64,000 nt of DNA from Tetmemena sp. SeJ-2015 (taxonomy: Eukaryota > Ciliophora > Spirotrichea > Sporadotrichida > Oxytrichidae). This document shows positions 12,770-24,996 of the stretch, piece by piece. The translations under genes and the position numbers were made by a program. Each line of letters opens with the position of its first letter. The stretch's first letter is position 1. The notes under the pieces are model-generated. The model was not told where the DNA came from. It saw only the letters and a list, made by a program, of their open reading frames with translations, and did no database searches. The DNA lies in NCBI GenBank assembly GCA_027382625.1, contig JAJKFJ010020838.1:1-64000 (forward strand). Reading direction: 5' to 3'.

Positions 12770-13587
12770 GAAATAATAACTTTTTTCATTTATTTTATAT
12801 ATTTCAATATAGGATTCAAGATCGTGCAGCATTAATTATTATTGTAAGAATTTTATAGTAAACCTTAAAAATTATACAATTGAAAATGGATTGATTAAAA
12901 AAATTAGAGAATATTTTAAATATTTTTTGTTGTTGAGAATATCAATCCATCATCTTAAAGAGAATGAATAAAGAGATTAGATTCTTAAACAAAAATTAAT
13001 AGTTATTCTTTAATTGGATTAATGAGTAAATATCTTATTAAACCGCAACTAAATAGATTCGATATCAGTATTCCATTAATCGTTATTAAAAACCCAAGAT
13101 CTCCAGTAAATTTGTAAGATGAAGTCAAAATCTTTCATAAAACATTTTTGCTTTTGGCATATTTGGTTAAACGAATTCTTCAAAATTAATTTAGAAATCT
13201 AAAGGGAGGGTTTCTATGCCTAATTTTATATAGAGCAGCTTTTAAATTTTCTTGAACATATTAAAATTAAATGTAAGCTAAATTACAAAGTAGGCTAATT
13301 AAATTAAACAAACAACGTTTTTAATTTGTATTTGATATTATTTAATGGATGAATCAAATACACTTCTAACTTCATCAACTACTTCATACTCATCATAAAG
13401 TATTAGGGCAATTACACTACTAATGTAAATTTTTACTTTTATAATTTATTGTAGACCTAACAATCATTTAATTAATTAATTTAAACTAGTCTGTTTACCA
13501 AATGCTTTTCAGTGATGACAAATAAGAAGAAGCTAAACTTAAAATAGATAACTGACAATATATTATTAAACTAAATGAATATATAAG
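12770..13587. other. AT-rich intergenic or germline-limited DNA
   Basis: No gene recognised; AT-rich sequence with only short frames. Confidence 0.4.
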
Positions 13588-14076
13588 ATGATCGATAATG
13601 AATCTGAACATTGTGATGTCTCTGATAGATCTAATTACTCTGGGTCTTCTGATTCTATCTGGTTTGTTAATCTTCAAGTTAGTGTAAATGACTATGATGT
13701 GTTTTTATCTGATTGGATTGAAAGACTATAAATAACTATAGATTTAATAGGGAGCGTTGGTGAGTGCGTAGCGAGAAATACAATGAAAGCAAGATTTGTT
13801 ATTTAAAATGAGGAGCTAGCACCTATAATTATATATAATATAACTATTAAAGAATCCTTTTCTAAACCACAAACATACAATGTTTTACGCATATCTCATA
13901 ATTTATAAATACTATTATCTGTACAGCTCCTAATTTTCACTACAGGCTAGAAAGCCGGCTTTACTGTTGTTAGAGGTAGAGAAGTAGCTTAAAATCATCT
14001 ATAATTGAAATGTTGGTAAAAAACTTTCCCTATAATTGGGGGATTTAATAAATCAGTAAAATCACCTTTTTTTTGA
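13588..14076 (+). CDS. Uncertain 162-residue open frame
   Basis: With TGA as the only stop, an uninterrupted frame runs from ATG 13588 to TGA 14074. The predicted protein has an acidic and Ser-rich start and no motif I recognise. Because only one codon terminates, frames of this length also arise by chance in AT-rich sequence. Base composition is only slightly less AT-rich than the surroundings. It could be a segment of the following gene or no gene at all. Confidence 0.25.
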
Positions 14077-14089
14077 AATTTTTGTAGCA

Positions 14090-16900
14090 ATGCACAGCCA
14101 ACAAGGAGCTATTATAGTACCAAGTTTTAACACAGATGACAAGAGCCTCGTCCTCGTTCGTCCCAAGCTTTACAGAAGCAAACTAAAAACTTTTTGAATA
14201 ATTGGGGCTGAACCTATAATATAATCATTTTATACATTTATAAATTATTAAATTTCTATACTTTATATTAAAATCTCATAAAATTGTATGAAAATTATTT
14301 TATTTATTTTTATATAAGTTTGTATATCCAGAGTCAGAAATCTGCGAGGAGCAGGATCTGAGTTTTCCCTCAATGCATGAGGATTTATAGCAGAGTTTGA
14401 ATAAGCACTTTGGTGGGGGAATGGGGAAGGACATGATGTTCTCTGACTGGGGTGCCCCAGTTAATATGCAAAAGTGCTATCCTAATCCAAAAATGGAATT
14501 TGAATACGAAAATCCTGACGAGTTGTTCAGCCAAACTTCCTTTAAATTATAACCAGAAGATAATTTCATGTACGAAGTCGAGGAATCCACATATTACGAG
14601 GCCTTTGTTCCCCAGAACACCGGCATGATGTCCCCAAAGGCTCAATTTGAAAATATAGATCAATATATATTCAAAATACAAGTCTTAGTTAGAGTCATAT
14701 TTTAAACTAAAGTAATAATTCTGCGACTCTACAATTATCTTAAAGCATTTTATTATAGAAGTTAGAGTAACCTCTTTAAATTCAAGTGCTATTTAATTGC
14801 ACATAAAAATATAACCTATATAAAAGCGTTATATCTTTTAAAAATAGAATTAAGAATTCAAGCTTGAGTTATTTTGCAAAATGCTAAGCAAATTGAATAT
14901 ATAACTGGGAATTTATAAATTTAAGAATAATTTGTATTAAATTGTGATATGGATTTAATTAAGTTAATAGTATTGGAAATGGGCTGGTCGAGATAGAAAA
15001 TAGATTCTCGTCAGTTTAGATGCCGTTTGAAATGAAATAAGAGAATGCTACTCCATGCATTCCTTGCTCTCAGTACGAAAGACCTATAACTCACTTTTAG
15101 GAAATGAATGAAAATTTCGGCGAGATCAACTGCCTTTAACAGTTCGATTATTCCTCATTCAACCCATATCCAGCACTCCCACATCTCTCAATTAAATATA
15201 TGCATTTAAGTAGCAGTGAGATATAGTTTGTTAATCAATGATGAAATAAGTATCTGGATTTGAGTAGGAGAACGAGCTCCCATAAATGACGTCAATTCAA
15301 AATTAAATGTCGACCAACCCATCTTACCGCACTAAATTCACATCTGCGCGCCAAGGACTGGAACTCAACGAGGTAGACTTGGTTTACAACTCAGAAGTAA
15401 ACTCATGCCTTGCGATGTGCTCTCCTAGTCTGAACACTCATAACTCAATGAGCATCTATGAAGAGCTTAACTAAGTCATTGATGAGGAGATACACTCAAG
15501 AATATATACTTATTTAAAATATATATAAGCAATCTTAAATTTAACACTAAATTTGTTAAAACTTTTCAAAAATAGTTGTTTCTCCATTCACTTATTTAAT
15601 AGTATATTTAGATAGATTAAATTCTATAAAAACTTTTTATAAGCCATATTAGTTATAGTATGTTTATTTATATTTAACTCTTGCTATAGTTAAATTATTA
15701 ACTAAAACATAAATAGTTTATATAAAAGAAAGTTGGCTAATAGCTCTGAAAATATAAAATATTCTCATACCAAGAAAGAGAATAAAATGAAGGATGACAC
15801 CAAAAAGGTCTCAGTAATCAAATTATCAATTTATTTTACAGAACAAAGCCTTGACGAATTGCTGAGGGAAGCCTCCAGAAAATCGTCCTCATACTTATCT
15901 ATGTCAAGTAGCTACCCTATTATGTCCACACCTTAAAGTGAGTTCGAGGGCTCTGTGGATAATTTATAAGTGATAATTGATTCACAAAAACTATTAGGAG
16001 ATAATCAATAGGCTCAAGTGAATTCAATAATACAATCTGAAGTATCCAAAATGATCCCTATATAATCTTCTCTAGCGTCATCAGACTCACAGTAATTAAA
16101 TTAATCGATCAACATGATTGGAATCATACCACAACTACCCATCACAACCGCAGAACTCATCATTCAAGATATATCACCCGAGCTTTCTCATCACTCTTTA
16201 AATCATTCATAATATTTTATCTTCTGAGCACGAGTCTGCCAGTGGCAACAAAGAATAAAATATTTTTAGCTTTGAAGCGCAAGGGCCGCCCCTTCAAGGG
16301 AAAGTGCGTCGACTGAGAAGAAAAAGAGGACAAAGTAGTTGAAAAGAGAGCCATCTTCAGAGCATTAAAGAACATCTTCCAAAAGGGCTACTCTGACTTT
16401 ACGAAGCAGTTAGAGTCAAAGCTCCAACATCAAAGCGAGATGTTCAGAGAACAAACAATCAACACCATCGAGTAGTTCAAACAATGCATGAGCTACGATC
16501 ACATCAAGAACACTAAGAGATTAATTCATTATACAATCCTATATTAAGAGTAAGCGCTTTATGAAGAAGAACTACTCTAAGTTGCTAGTCTTAATTTCTT
16601 TTTGCTCGGGAATGTGTGCTACAGATACAGTCGCCTCTCAAAGGAGAAGTTTTTCTTGAATAGCGTATGCGATTTCCTGTTCAGACTAGCCCTCCCCTAC
16701 CTCAGAAAGTACATCACTGAAAACTTCAAGAAGAATGTGGAACTCCACCTTGAAGTCCTCAACACCCTTCTCGCCTTCTCAGACAGGATCACCAATCACT
16801 CTATTAGAGTTAAACTAAGATGTAAATTGAATTTGAATTGAACGATAGAAACATGCATCAGCTTTGGGAAGATGATTCCGAAGAAGAGGAAGAGCAGTGA
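14090..16900 (+). CDS. Unknown protein, gene split by IESs
   Basis: Coding segments are clearly less AT-rich than the intervening sequence. Residues run from MHSQQGAIIVPSFN through a Met/Tyr/acidic region (14325-14655), resume at 15003, and continue past a second AT-rich gap (about 15500-15735) into a Ser/Gln-rich part. A basic patch (GRPFKGKC, about 16290) follows, then a helical region rich in Lys, Phe and Leu (16330-16805), ending in an acidic tail with TGA at 16898. Three junctions are precise: pointers GAAAATA, TCA and TAGA (IESs at 14656-15002, 15191-15237, 16809-16849) restore the frame. The in-frame TGA near 16317 is best explained by a further small IES. I recognise no domain; the basic patch hints at DNA binding, which is only a guess. 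A relic copy of its 3' part lies at 9590-9830. The first junction (after about 14190) is unresolved. Confidence 0.65.
14656..15002 (+). other. IES, 347 bp, pointer GAAAATA
   Basis: The 7-bp repeat GAAAATA stands at 14649-14655 and 14996-15002. Deleting the interval plus one repeat joins ...AQFEN to RFSSVQMPFE in frame. The interval is much more AT-rich than both flanks. No GT-AG pair gives the same frame. Confidence 0.8.
15191..15237 (+). other. IES, 47 bp, pointer TCA
   Basis: TCA at 15188-15190 and 15235-15237 flank an AT-rich segment. Removal joins PALPHLS to MMKQVSGFEQ in frame. A 17-nt GT-AG intron inside the same segment (from GTAGCAG) would also keep the frame, so this one is less certain. 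Confidence 0.55.
16809..16849 (+). other. IES, 41 bp, pointer TAGA
   Basis: TAGA at 16805-16808 and 16846-16849. Removal joins RITNHSIR to NMHQLWEDD and leads to the TGA at 16898. A GT-AG intron over the whole interval would be off by one base. Confidence 0.65.
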
Positions 16901-16960
16901 GTCAACTTGCATGCTTTTTGCCAACAAAACTACGTTTGGTCAAAATAAGAACTCATCAGT

Positions 16961-18843
16961 ATGATCCCCATCTAGGAAATTCTTAAACTTAATCATTGTG
17001 ATAGAAGTGTAAATACAACCAACATTTCTTTGTTTACTTGGGCCCTATTCTAGATTAAAAGACTCATTTACATCATAAAAACTAACTCTTAAATTTAAAC
17101 TGATTCACTCCTTATCTCTTGAATAATAGATCTTCAAGGTGTACAAGTTGATTAAATTTACTGATGTGCCTCAGTTACTCTCAGTGATTAGCATATTCCT
17201 CTGCTTGAATGGTAACACTTTCTTCAGAAATAAAGTGATGTAGCTTTAATCGTGCATGTCAGTTGCTTCATAGTAAATCTGAACGGAGACAATTTATTTC
17301 TTGAGAATTCTAACTTCATCAGCATCATGAACCTCCTGGCAATCATTTTCTTCAGTTTCGCCCTTGTATTTGATCTCTACAAGTGGTCAACACATAATTT
17401 ATAGATACTTATTTACAACCTTCCTAGCAGCCACTTAAACTTTCATAAGCTAGAAGGAAGATCTGTACAAAAGAAACTTGAAAGTACTGCGAGTGCTGCT
17501 GATAATTGCTCAGTTTGTGATAACTGTGCCTACCATTGTAATTCTGAGTTTGATGGCGGGTGAGACGAATGATGAGCAAGATGATCTCCATTTCGCTTTA
17601 AGTTTGTTCATCACAGTTCTATTTGTGTGTATCTTGCTTGCATATGCAGCTGTCAACTCACTACTAATCAGCAGACTGAAAAGTTTAATTTGTTTATAGC
17701 TTTTATCCCAACTTCTACTAGCGTGAGAGAAAGAAGATCACTCTATCGTTAACAAGTATCATTGCTTCCCTAGTTTGCAGAATTATCATTAACACTATCA
17801 TGATGTTCAACTTCAATGAACTGCTCACTGATAGTTTCAACAACGGCACTTGGCTCTTGTAAGTTTCTTTAAGTATTTAAGTTGTTTAGTCCTTTCCACC
17901 AATTCATCATCTTAAAATAATTTGTAAATCTGCTTCTTGGGGTTTGTAGTACCTATAAGTTCAATTTTGTACTCACTGACATATGGAATATCGCATCGAG
18001 AGAGACTGCAGAAGAGGAAGAACGAAGCTAACTTTCAGTAAAATGGGTTTACTCAGTCCAATAAAACTCCCAACCCTACTTCAAATGGAGTTAACTATTT
18101 ATAATTTAGAGTGTCTCAATCTTTTATTGACTTGGAAGATGACTTGTCCTCTCTTTGGGGAGGTGGTTATGGAACTGCTTTTTAATAGCCCTCAGATCCT
18201 GTGGTGGGATAAATAGATCCTCAGTAATTGGCACTTGAACAGAACAATAAATTAAATAGGCAGACAAGCGAATTCTAGTATAATAAAACTGGAAGTGAGA
18301 TTACTCCTCACTTCAGTAACTTTCATTAAATACTTTTTAACTAGATGATAAATAACTCAAACATCCCAGGGGCTGACAACTCTTCTAGTTACAGATACAT
18401 GAATAACGCAGATAGTTAGTATGTTGCTGCTAAGCTTAGCTTGCTGGCCTCTAATTAAGTATTTATTAATCAGCAGGCAAGAGATCAAAGTAAAATAGAA
18501 TAGCAAGCCTTACAGGGCAGCAGACTTTAAGTGACGAGGCAGTTCTTTTCCAATATGGGGAGCAAGCTCAGAATGTCAGCAGCAAACAATCGAAAATCCT
18601 AATAGTCTAAGTTTAGAGACCGCAACAAATCCTCTGATAACACTAACAATGACTTCAACTCTAGTTCTTAATTCAATAACCAACTAAGCATTAAATTAAT
18701 ATGATAGATGTAATAGTTGTAACTCATGATAAAGTTTATTAGATTAAAGTGAAAATACTGAATTCAACAATAACAACAATAATAATAATATGACGAAAAG
18801 CTTTATAACTTCTGAGGACTCCAAGTCCCAGGGAGGCATGTGA
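16961..18843 (+). CDS. Multi-pass membrane protein, first of two tandem paralogues
   Basis: The protein starts at ATG 16961 and carries about seven or eight hydrophobic segments, including QLLSVISIFLCLN, NLLAIIFFSFALVFDLYKW, LRVLLIIAQFVITVPTIVIL and LHFALSLFITVLFVCILLAY. These line up one by one with the gene at 18949-20651, including the shared IIFFSFALVFDLYKW. After the last membrane span it has a long Ser/Asn/Gln-rich cytosolic tail ending with an Asn run and TGA at 18841. Introns that restore the frame include a 32-nt one after the second span, a 31-nt one at about 17859 and a 19-nt one at about 18041. A 16-bp AG-flanked segment at about 17687 also has to be removed. Seven to eight spans suggest a serpentine receptor or transporter-like fold, but no family motif was recognised. 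Confidence 0.7.
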
Positions 18844-18948
18844 CTTAGCTATATAAGAATTGTAACTATATCTATAATATTATAGTTTTTATTTCTTAAA
18901 GTGCAATGATAGATCAAATGATTCGATAGAGTTATTTTATTATCTAAA

Positions 18949-20651
18949 ATGCTCGAACCATGGGATTCCCTTCCCATCCCTGATCAATAAACTATTAAAC
19001 CTGCCCAAAGCAGTCACACTTAAAACACTCCAAACTTTCTAACTTTGTTTCTGAATTTGTAATAAATCCTAGATGATATCCAAATTACTACACACAAACC
19101 TATTTTGGAACAGCATGGAGGCGAAACTATACACTAAAGAAATATAAATGTATATATATTCTTAGTTTAGATTTGATTGATACGTTTAACAACGACAAGC
19201 TTCAGTTTATAATGATTTTCATATCTATCTTCAACTTCATATTTCTGATTGCGAGTGGGTACTTGGTATACAAAGTGCAGAAACTAGTCAAGAACACTGA
19301 CTTACCTTAACTGCTGTCGATTATATCGATCTTCCTGTCTCTTCTCTGTAAGTTAATGATAAAGTTTATTCCATCTGTATTTGATTGCCTGTGTTAATAC
19401 TGACTAAAGAATATAGTCTTGATGGTCTACATCGTAGTTTTCATATTCTTTCTGCGTGCAAGTGAGGACTCTTACTTGTCCACTTCAAACATAGTGAGGG
19501 TGCTTAATTTCTCTGCAATCATATTCTTCTCCTTTGCTCTAGTGTTCGATCTGTATAAATGGTAAGTGTAAAGAACATGTTCTTCTACTCCAAAATGAAG
19601 TCTTTCTCTCTTTCATATTTGTGGGTTAATTATTAATTGTTTGATGATATTTAGGATTACATTTTTGTTCGCAACTAAAGTTTACATAAACTCAACCAAA
19701 GACATGTACGCCATCAATTAAAGAAGACTCAAAATTGCACTTACAAGCACTCAATGTGCTATTCTGGCTGTTTCACTCACATTCGTAATAATGCTGCTAT
19801 CAGTTGAGACTGGCTCCAGTCTTGATGGGATAATTCTAGATGTGCAGTACTACTATGTTTATATTATGTTGCATGGCTGTTTTTTGTGATAATGATTGTG
19901 CTGGGAGTGGTAGATTTCTGGCTGATTAAAAGACTGCAAGTCTTCTACCCAACTTTCTACACTAAACAAAAGAAGCAGGTAAGAATGTCTAATGCTGTTT
20001 GATTAGTAATTTAGATCCTGTTTGCAAACATTAGTACAATTTTGTCTCTGCTGATGAGGCTTATCATGAATATCCTGATCACTATGGACTTTTATGCTAA
20101 CATACTTGAGCAGAGTTTTACTGATAATGACTGGATTTAGTAACTAATTACAAATTTGTTTAACGCATTTGTATAGCCCAATTCATCAAGTAGTGGCATT
20201 GACTCTGGGATTCTACCTTCCAATTGGAGCTATAACTTACTCACTCATGTATGCTTTCGCTCAGAAAAAGAAACTCCAAGAGAGAACTCTCCAACTAAAG
20301 GCTTAGATAGGCTCACCTTCACTGCTTGATGAGGAAGAGATGGACGAGAAGTTGCTCTAGATTTGGGATGGAACTTACGACACAAAGTCTAATACATAGG
20401 GAAATGTGCGTCCAAGCGGCTTGCTACAAGACAACTACAAAAACCATATGAGTGGCGCTCACCTCTCCATCAGCATGCATAGAAGCGCAAACATTAGGGG
20501 AATCAACTTCAAGTCTATAGGAGGCACATCCCATAACACAGTCGTGACTAGACAGGAAAATAATAACTCCTCATTCATCCTACCTAACCCATTTGAAGAC
20601 AAGCCTGATGACGATTCACGTAGCATAATATCGGTTAGCGATGACTCTTGA
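18949..20651 (+). CDS. Multi-pass membrane protein, second of two tandem paralogues
   Basis: The start at ATG 18949 gives a soluble Pro/Gln-rich N-terminus of about 70 residues, followed by about eight hydrophobic spans. These include FIMIFISIFNFIFLIASGYL, ITFLFATKVYI, CAILAVSLTFVIMLLSV and LTLGFYLPIGAITYSLMYAF. An acidic/Ser-rich tail with an LLDEEEMDEKLLQIWDGTY stretch ends at TGA 20649. Frame-restoring gaps are a 16-nt gap in the N-terminus, GTAAGT introns at about 19349, 19562 and 19980, a 37-nt intron at about 20140, and an 11-bp IES with pointer TATGTT at 19860-19870. The homologue lies 105 bp upstream on the same strand. The function is unknown; the topology resembles serpentine membrane proteins. 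Confidence 0.75.
19860..19870 (+). other. IES, 11 bp, pointer TATGTT
   Basis: TATGTT occurs at 19854-19859 and 19865-19870, separated by TATAT. Removing 11 bp joins DVQYYYV to AWLFFVIMIV in frame, completing a membrane span that matches the paralogue. No intron signals are present. Confidence 0.75.
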
Positions 20652-20811
20652 CTTACAAAGAATAGAGAGTCTATAAATCCAATTTTGCAAATATTTCCAA
20701 GTATAAAAGTAAGAATCACACTCTAATTACATGCTCAAGCTATTAGTTTCTATCCAATTTTATCCATTACATAATTTATTGAATCATCAAATATAAGAGC
20801 ATAATATTTAT

Positions 20812-23800
20812 TCAAAACCATCCATCTAGTTAAGAGTTGCTGATGACTTGCTGATTAGGTTGGTTAATTTGCTATGAGGGTTGTTGCTCATTTAAGAAAT
20901 TAGTTTGATGGTTGATAAGTTGCTTATTGTTAGGAGCAGAAACTTAATCATACTCCAATAAAAACTAATAAGTCTTGGTTGAGTATGGGTCTATTAGCCA
21001 TACTTGAATTAATGTCTCTCTAGTTTGCCTGTTAAGAGTATTGCTAAGTTTGATGATACATCTGAGTCTGGTCTCCTATAGTGTTAGATCTAAACTGTCC
21101 TCCTAACAAAAATGATATTTAACTTTCTCTTTACCTGAGCCTGTTCTGAAAGAAGAGTCTTGGGAGCTTGAGGGTATTTTTGGAGATAAACCCTTTCAAG
21201 TCCTTTGATTCTGCTGCTTGCCCCGTCATTCTGCTGATTTAAAGCAGCATTAGAAGTTTGGAGCTGCATGCGGCCGATGAGACTGAAGGACACATCCTTA
21301 GTTTCTTTGTTCTTTTGTAACTTGTTTTTGACTTGAGGTCCCTTGTTTGCCAAATTCTTTTGAATAGGCAAGTAGAAGTTGAATTTATTGGCATTAGACA
21401 TGCTGCTTTAAGTTTGCTGCTATGGAATAAGATGAGAGAAATCATCCTTAATAATTATAAGCTTATTAAATAATTGATATCCTAGTTCTATGAAGTGATG
21501 TCCATCAAGTTATTGTTCTGTGGTTGATGCTAGCCAGTTAGTAGAGTATTGAGTTAGTTATGACTAAAGTTTTAATTATGGCCTGTATGAAGCGCAAAGG
21601 CTCCTTGGTTTATAGTGTTAAGTGGGATTGTACTCATGCTGAAAGCACTCTGAGTTTGATGCATTTGGTTGAGTTACGAATTAGCGTTGTAGAAGTTTAG
21701 GTTGGACTGAGCATTTTGATTTATTGCTTTTTCTCGCATTCCTCCTTGAGTATTGAGTCTTGGCTGGTTTCTTACAACCTGGACAGAATTTTTGGCCTTG
21801 TCCAAAGTTATTGGCGAGTTTTAGAGAGCTGAATTATTTTAGGACTGGATGTTTACTCTGTCAAAGAATCTATTGGCTCTTTGGGCATCTTAGTCAATCA
21901 ACTCCATCATGTGGTCTGGTCCAGCAGGAATATCGTCATCATTATTTTTAGAGTCCTCTTCCTCTTGAATGACGTTGGGTAACTACTAGTCTGATGCTAA
22001 GTGAGACATTGAGAGAGGTCTTTTATTTGATGCCCTTAGTTAATTTTCAGTTGCAGAAGAGTCCATCCTTCGAATTTGTGAGTCCAAGCCTTGTGAGCTG
22101 ATTCCATCGTGTTCCTCATTCTTCTAGTAGAACTGAATATCTTGAATGGGCATGGATTCATTGTCTATTATTTGCTGGCCTTGGAACACAGACTCTGGAG
22201 GAATCAGAGGAACATATTGCTGTTGGTTCTTACAAATAAAAACTAATCTTTTGTTTCTGGAACTGCTATTTGGCATCTACTCTGTACTGCTGGATCTCTT
22301 GCATCTGATCCTTGAAGAACTACTCAAAGTCTTTGTTCTTCCTCTAGTCAATGCTCTTTGGGGAGTCAAAGTCTTCTTGCTGGAGTGCGAGTGGCCTTGC
22401 AGGGTTGTTGTTTAGGATTTGATAGGATATCTTGGCCATCCTCTTCACCCTCTCCTCTTCCTGGTTGAGGTAGGAGAACACTCTCTCAGAGGGCAGTCTC
22501 CCCTCATCTCCTCTCTTCTTCTTGTTGGACTTGGCCTTCTTGCTTTTGCGAGGAGGCTTTCCTCCGTAGGCCTTGGCCATGTTCTTAGCTCTCTTGTCAG
22601 CTGCTGACTGCTAGTCATCCTAAAACTGAGCATCGAAATCAATTAGTTGGTTCTGGTTGTCGTTGATCTGGAGAGAGGTGAGGTTGTCGTTGAGGTGGTC
22701 ATGCTTGTTGGGCATGTCTCCAATCAGAGAGTCTTGTGATGAGGGTCTAGAGATGTTCTTCAGCTTTTGGAACTCTTCCTCTATCTAGTCTTCTTCATTC
22801 TAAAGAATCTCATCCAAGTCAAACAATCACTATCAATTTATAAATTAATTTATATTCTCTCTTTGAATAATAGAATGGCTTGTTATTAGGGTGATTGCTG
22901 TCCTCAGTGTGGAGAATGAACTTATCCTCCTGCTTGAGCAGCTGCTTCTTCCTCTTTTCGAATCTGTAGGGCAAGGGGATCTCCTCGTCCTCATCCAGTT
23001 CTTCTCTCTCGAACACTATCTCCCCTTGCTGGTTGATGATGTTGCCATCTAGGTCTACTAGGTAGCCGTTCTTGTTGACTCTACGGTTGAGGTTGTCCCT
23101 CAGGATGAGAAGATCTATTTGGATGTTACCGAAGTCGTCTATGTCAAATACTCCCAGAATATCGTCCAAGTCGAACTGCACATCCTTCTTCCTCTTCTTA
23201 GAGGCTTTTATCTTTTCAAAATCAAAGTCATCTGAGTCATCCGCCATCATCACAATAACATTGATTTATAATCAGGGACTGTGTCTCCCTTGTTCATGTC
23301 GATGAAGGACTCTTCATCAGATATTAAGTCCAATACCTTGTTGAAGATCTTAGCAGTGAAGTCTTCATCTAATTCAGCATTTACCTCCTCCTTCATTAGG
23401 AACAGGTAGCTGTCGTCTTTCTCGAAAGGGTCGTAGCCGATAGCGATGTCTTTCTCATAGGTTTGAGTTCTCCTGGTGATGCTCTTGTTTTTGGAGTGGT
23501 TGTACTTTGAATTTAGTTTGGGATCAGTGAGTTAAGTGTAGCAGTTGTTGAAGTGGTACTTGCTCTTGAGCAGCTCTCTAAACAATTCTAGTCTTGCTAG
23601 GTACTCTGCATCTAGGAGCTTCTTGGGGTCATCAAGGTAGCTAACGTGACTGATCTCTGACTTGTCGAAGTCAGACTCAGGAGCCATATCATCATACCAC
23701 TCTCGCATGATCTTGTCATCACAAGAATGCCAATCAGGCTAGTACAAGTACTGCTTGTAGTCTTCCTTCTCTTCTCTCAATTCCCTCACCTTTTCTGAGA

Positions 23801-24982
23801 ACTCCTGCTTGAATTTGTGGAACTCTGCTACGTTTCTCTTGGGCTCGTCAAAGTCAATTAAGTGAAGGCCTCCAGTCTCCTCCTCCTCTTCTTAGTTATC
23901 GAAATTGAATCCCTAACTGAAGGACATGGATCGTGGCCTCTGCTCGTTAAACATAGGTCCACTACTGATTAAGTCCTCTTGCTAGTAATAAATAGTGAAT
24001 TGAGTGTTTGAACTGGACTCTCTTGTTGGGGAGTTTGGAACTTCTGTGCGTGGCTGAAGGCATGGGAGAGTTGCTAACATCTTTACTTGGTAGCTGTGGC
24101 TATAAATTCAACTAGGTATGAGTGTTCTCATCTTCTTTGTAGAATTTCTCTGTCCTTGCAGAGTCAATGGCTTGCTGTTCTTGAGTTCTCTCTGCTACCA
24201 AGTTGTTTGATAAGTTTCTGTCCACCAATAAATTAATACAATATGACTCTTGAGTCATCTAAGTTGTAGGACTAGTCTAGATACAAAGATGCAGGCTCAT
24301 TTAGTTGAGCAGTATTTGAGACCCCTTGACTTGCTGTTCCTATATTAATTAGAGGGAGATGCTCCTCGTTAGCTCTTTAGTTCTGTCTATTGTTAAGTTG
24401 CTCTATGTTTTGTCTTATGCTTGCCTCAATGACTGCCTAGTTTGCTTTAAAGCCTTCATTAGGGAACATTTGCCCCTTGAGATCTCTGTAAATCTGTTCT
24501 TGGAGAGCAGTGAGATGCACGCCTTAAGAGTAGTTGACATGTCTGTAGGACAACTTATTCTCCAGTCTGTCTCTCGCTTCTTGGGCAGCGCTTCTGTATC
24601 TAGGTTGCGTTTCATGCAGTTGAGAAGCAGGTGGGAGTTGCTCAGGCTCCTCAGGTATGAGAGAAACTTAGTACTTTTGCTTAGCAGTGCCCACCCGCTC
24701 TATATCGTGGTAGAAATCATCATGAAGTTGTTGTTCATCCTCCCTCTCATCATTCGGGTAGATGCGGTTGAACTTCTTCTCCTCCTTTATCTTCCTAATG
24801 AGCTTCTCGAGCACTTGCTTCTCTTAGAGCTCTTATTTGGATTTGATGTGTTGAGACTTCTCATGGGAGTAGATTTGTTTGGATATTTCGTCTAGAGAGA
24901 GATCTCTGCCATTCAGTCTCTCATCAATATACTTGTTTAGGCCAATCATCGAGTGATTAAATAAATAAACACGATCTTCCAT
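20812..24982 (-). CDS. Large Gln-rich protein of unknown function (about 1,300-1,400 aa)
   Basis: Translation from ATG 24982 opens with MEDRVYLFNHSMIGLNKYID and a charged coiled-coil-like region. A Gln/Asn-rich stretch and a conserved-looking acidic middle (NGYLVDLDGNIINQQGEIVF at about 23060) follow. Next comes a Lys-rich basic block (KPPRKSKKAKSNKKKR, about 22540), then a long Gln/Asn-rich C-terminus ending at TGA 20812. Small removable segments with pointers restore the frame: TATTG (24231-24243), probably ACT near 24000, GAT near 23240, GA near 22850 and TTATT (20962-20971). I know the N-x-x-GYLVD-x-x-GNII motif as a recurring type in ciliate proteins but cannot name a function. The basic block could be a nuclear-localisation signal (inference). 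Confidence 0.65.
20962..20971 (-). other. IES, 10 bp, pointer TTATT
   Basis: On the coding (minus) strand TTATT stands on both sides of a 5-bp core (plus strand AATAA at 20957-20961 and 20967-20971). Removal joins PILNQDLL to EYDQVSAPNN in frame, with Gln-rich coding on both sides. Confidence 0.6.
24231..24243 (-). other. IES, 13 bp, pointer TATTG
   Basis: The plus-strand repeats CAATA at 24226-24230 and 24239-24243 bound the segment. Removal joins DDSRVIL to VDRNLSNNLV in frame on the minus strand. Confidence 0.65.
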
Positions 24983-24996
24983 CACACTCATCACAT

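Noticed and set aside
16317..19410. UGA read as tryptophan (karyorelictid-type code), suggested by in-frame TGAs at about 16317, about 17290 and about 19400
   Set aside because: In the two membrane paralogues the TGAs lie inside GT-AG introns, and splicing them out gives aligned protein sequence. The third is removable by a small pointer deletion. Conserved tryptophans in PNKP, GH43, TAP42 and WDR82 are all TGG.
22146..24895. Plus-strand open frames of 60-178 residues opposite the Gln-rich gene
   Set aside because: They are shadows of the minus-strand coding region, with Leu/Ser-rich antisense composition and no independent signals.
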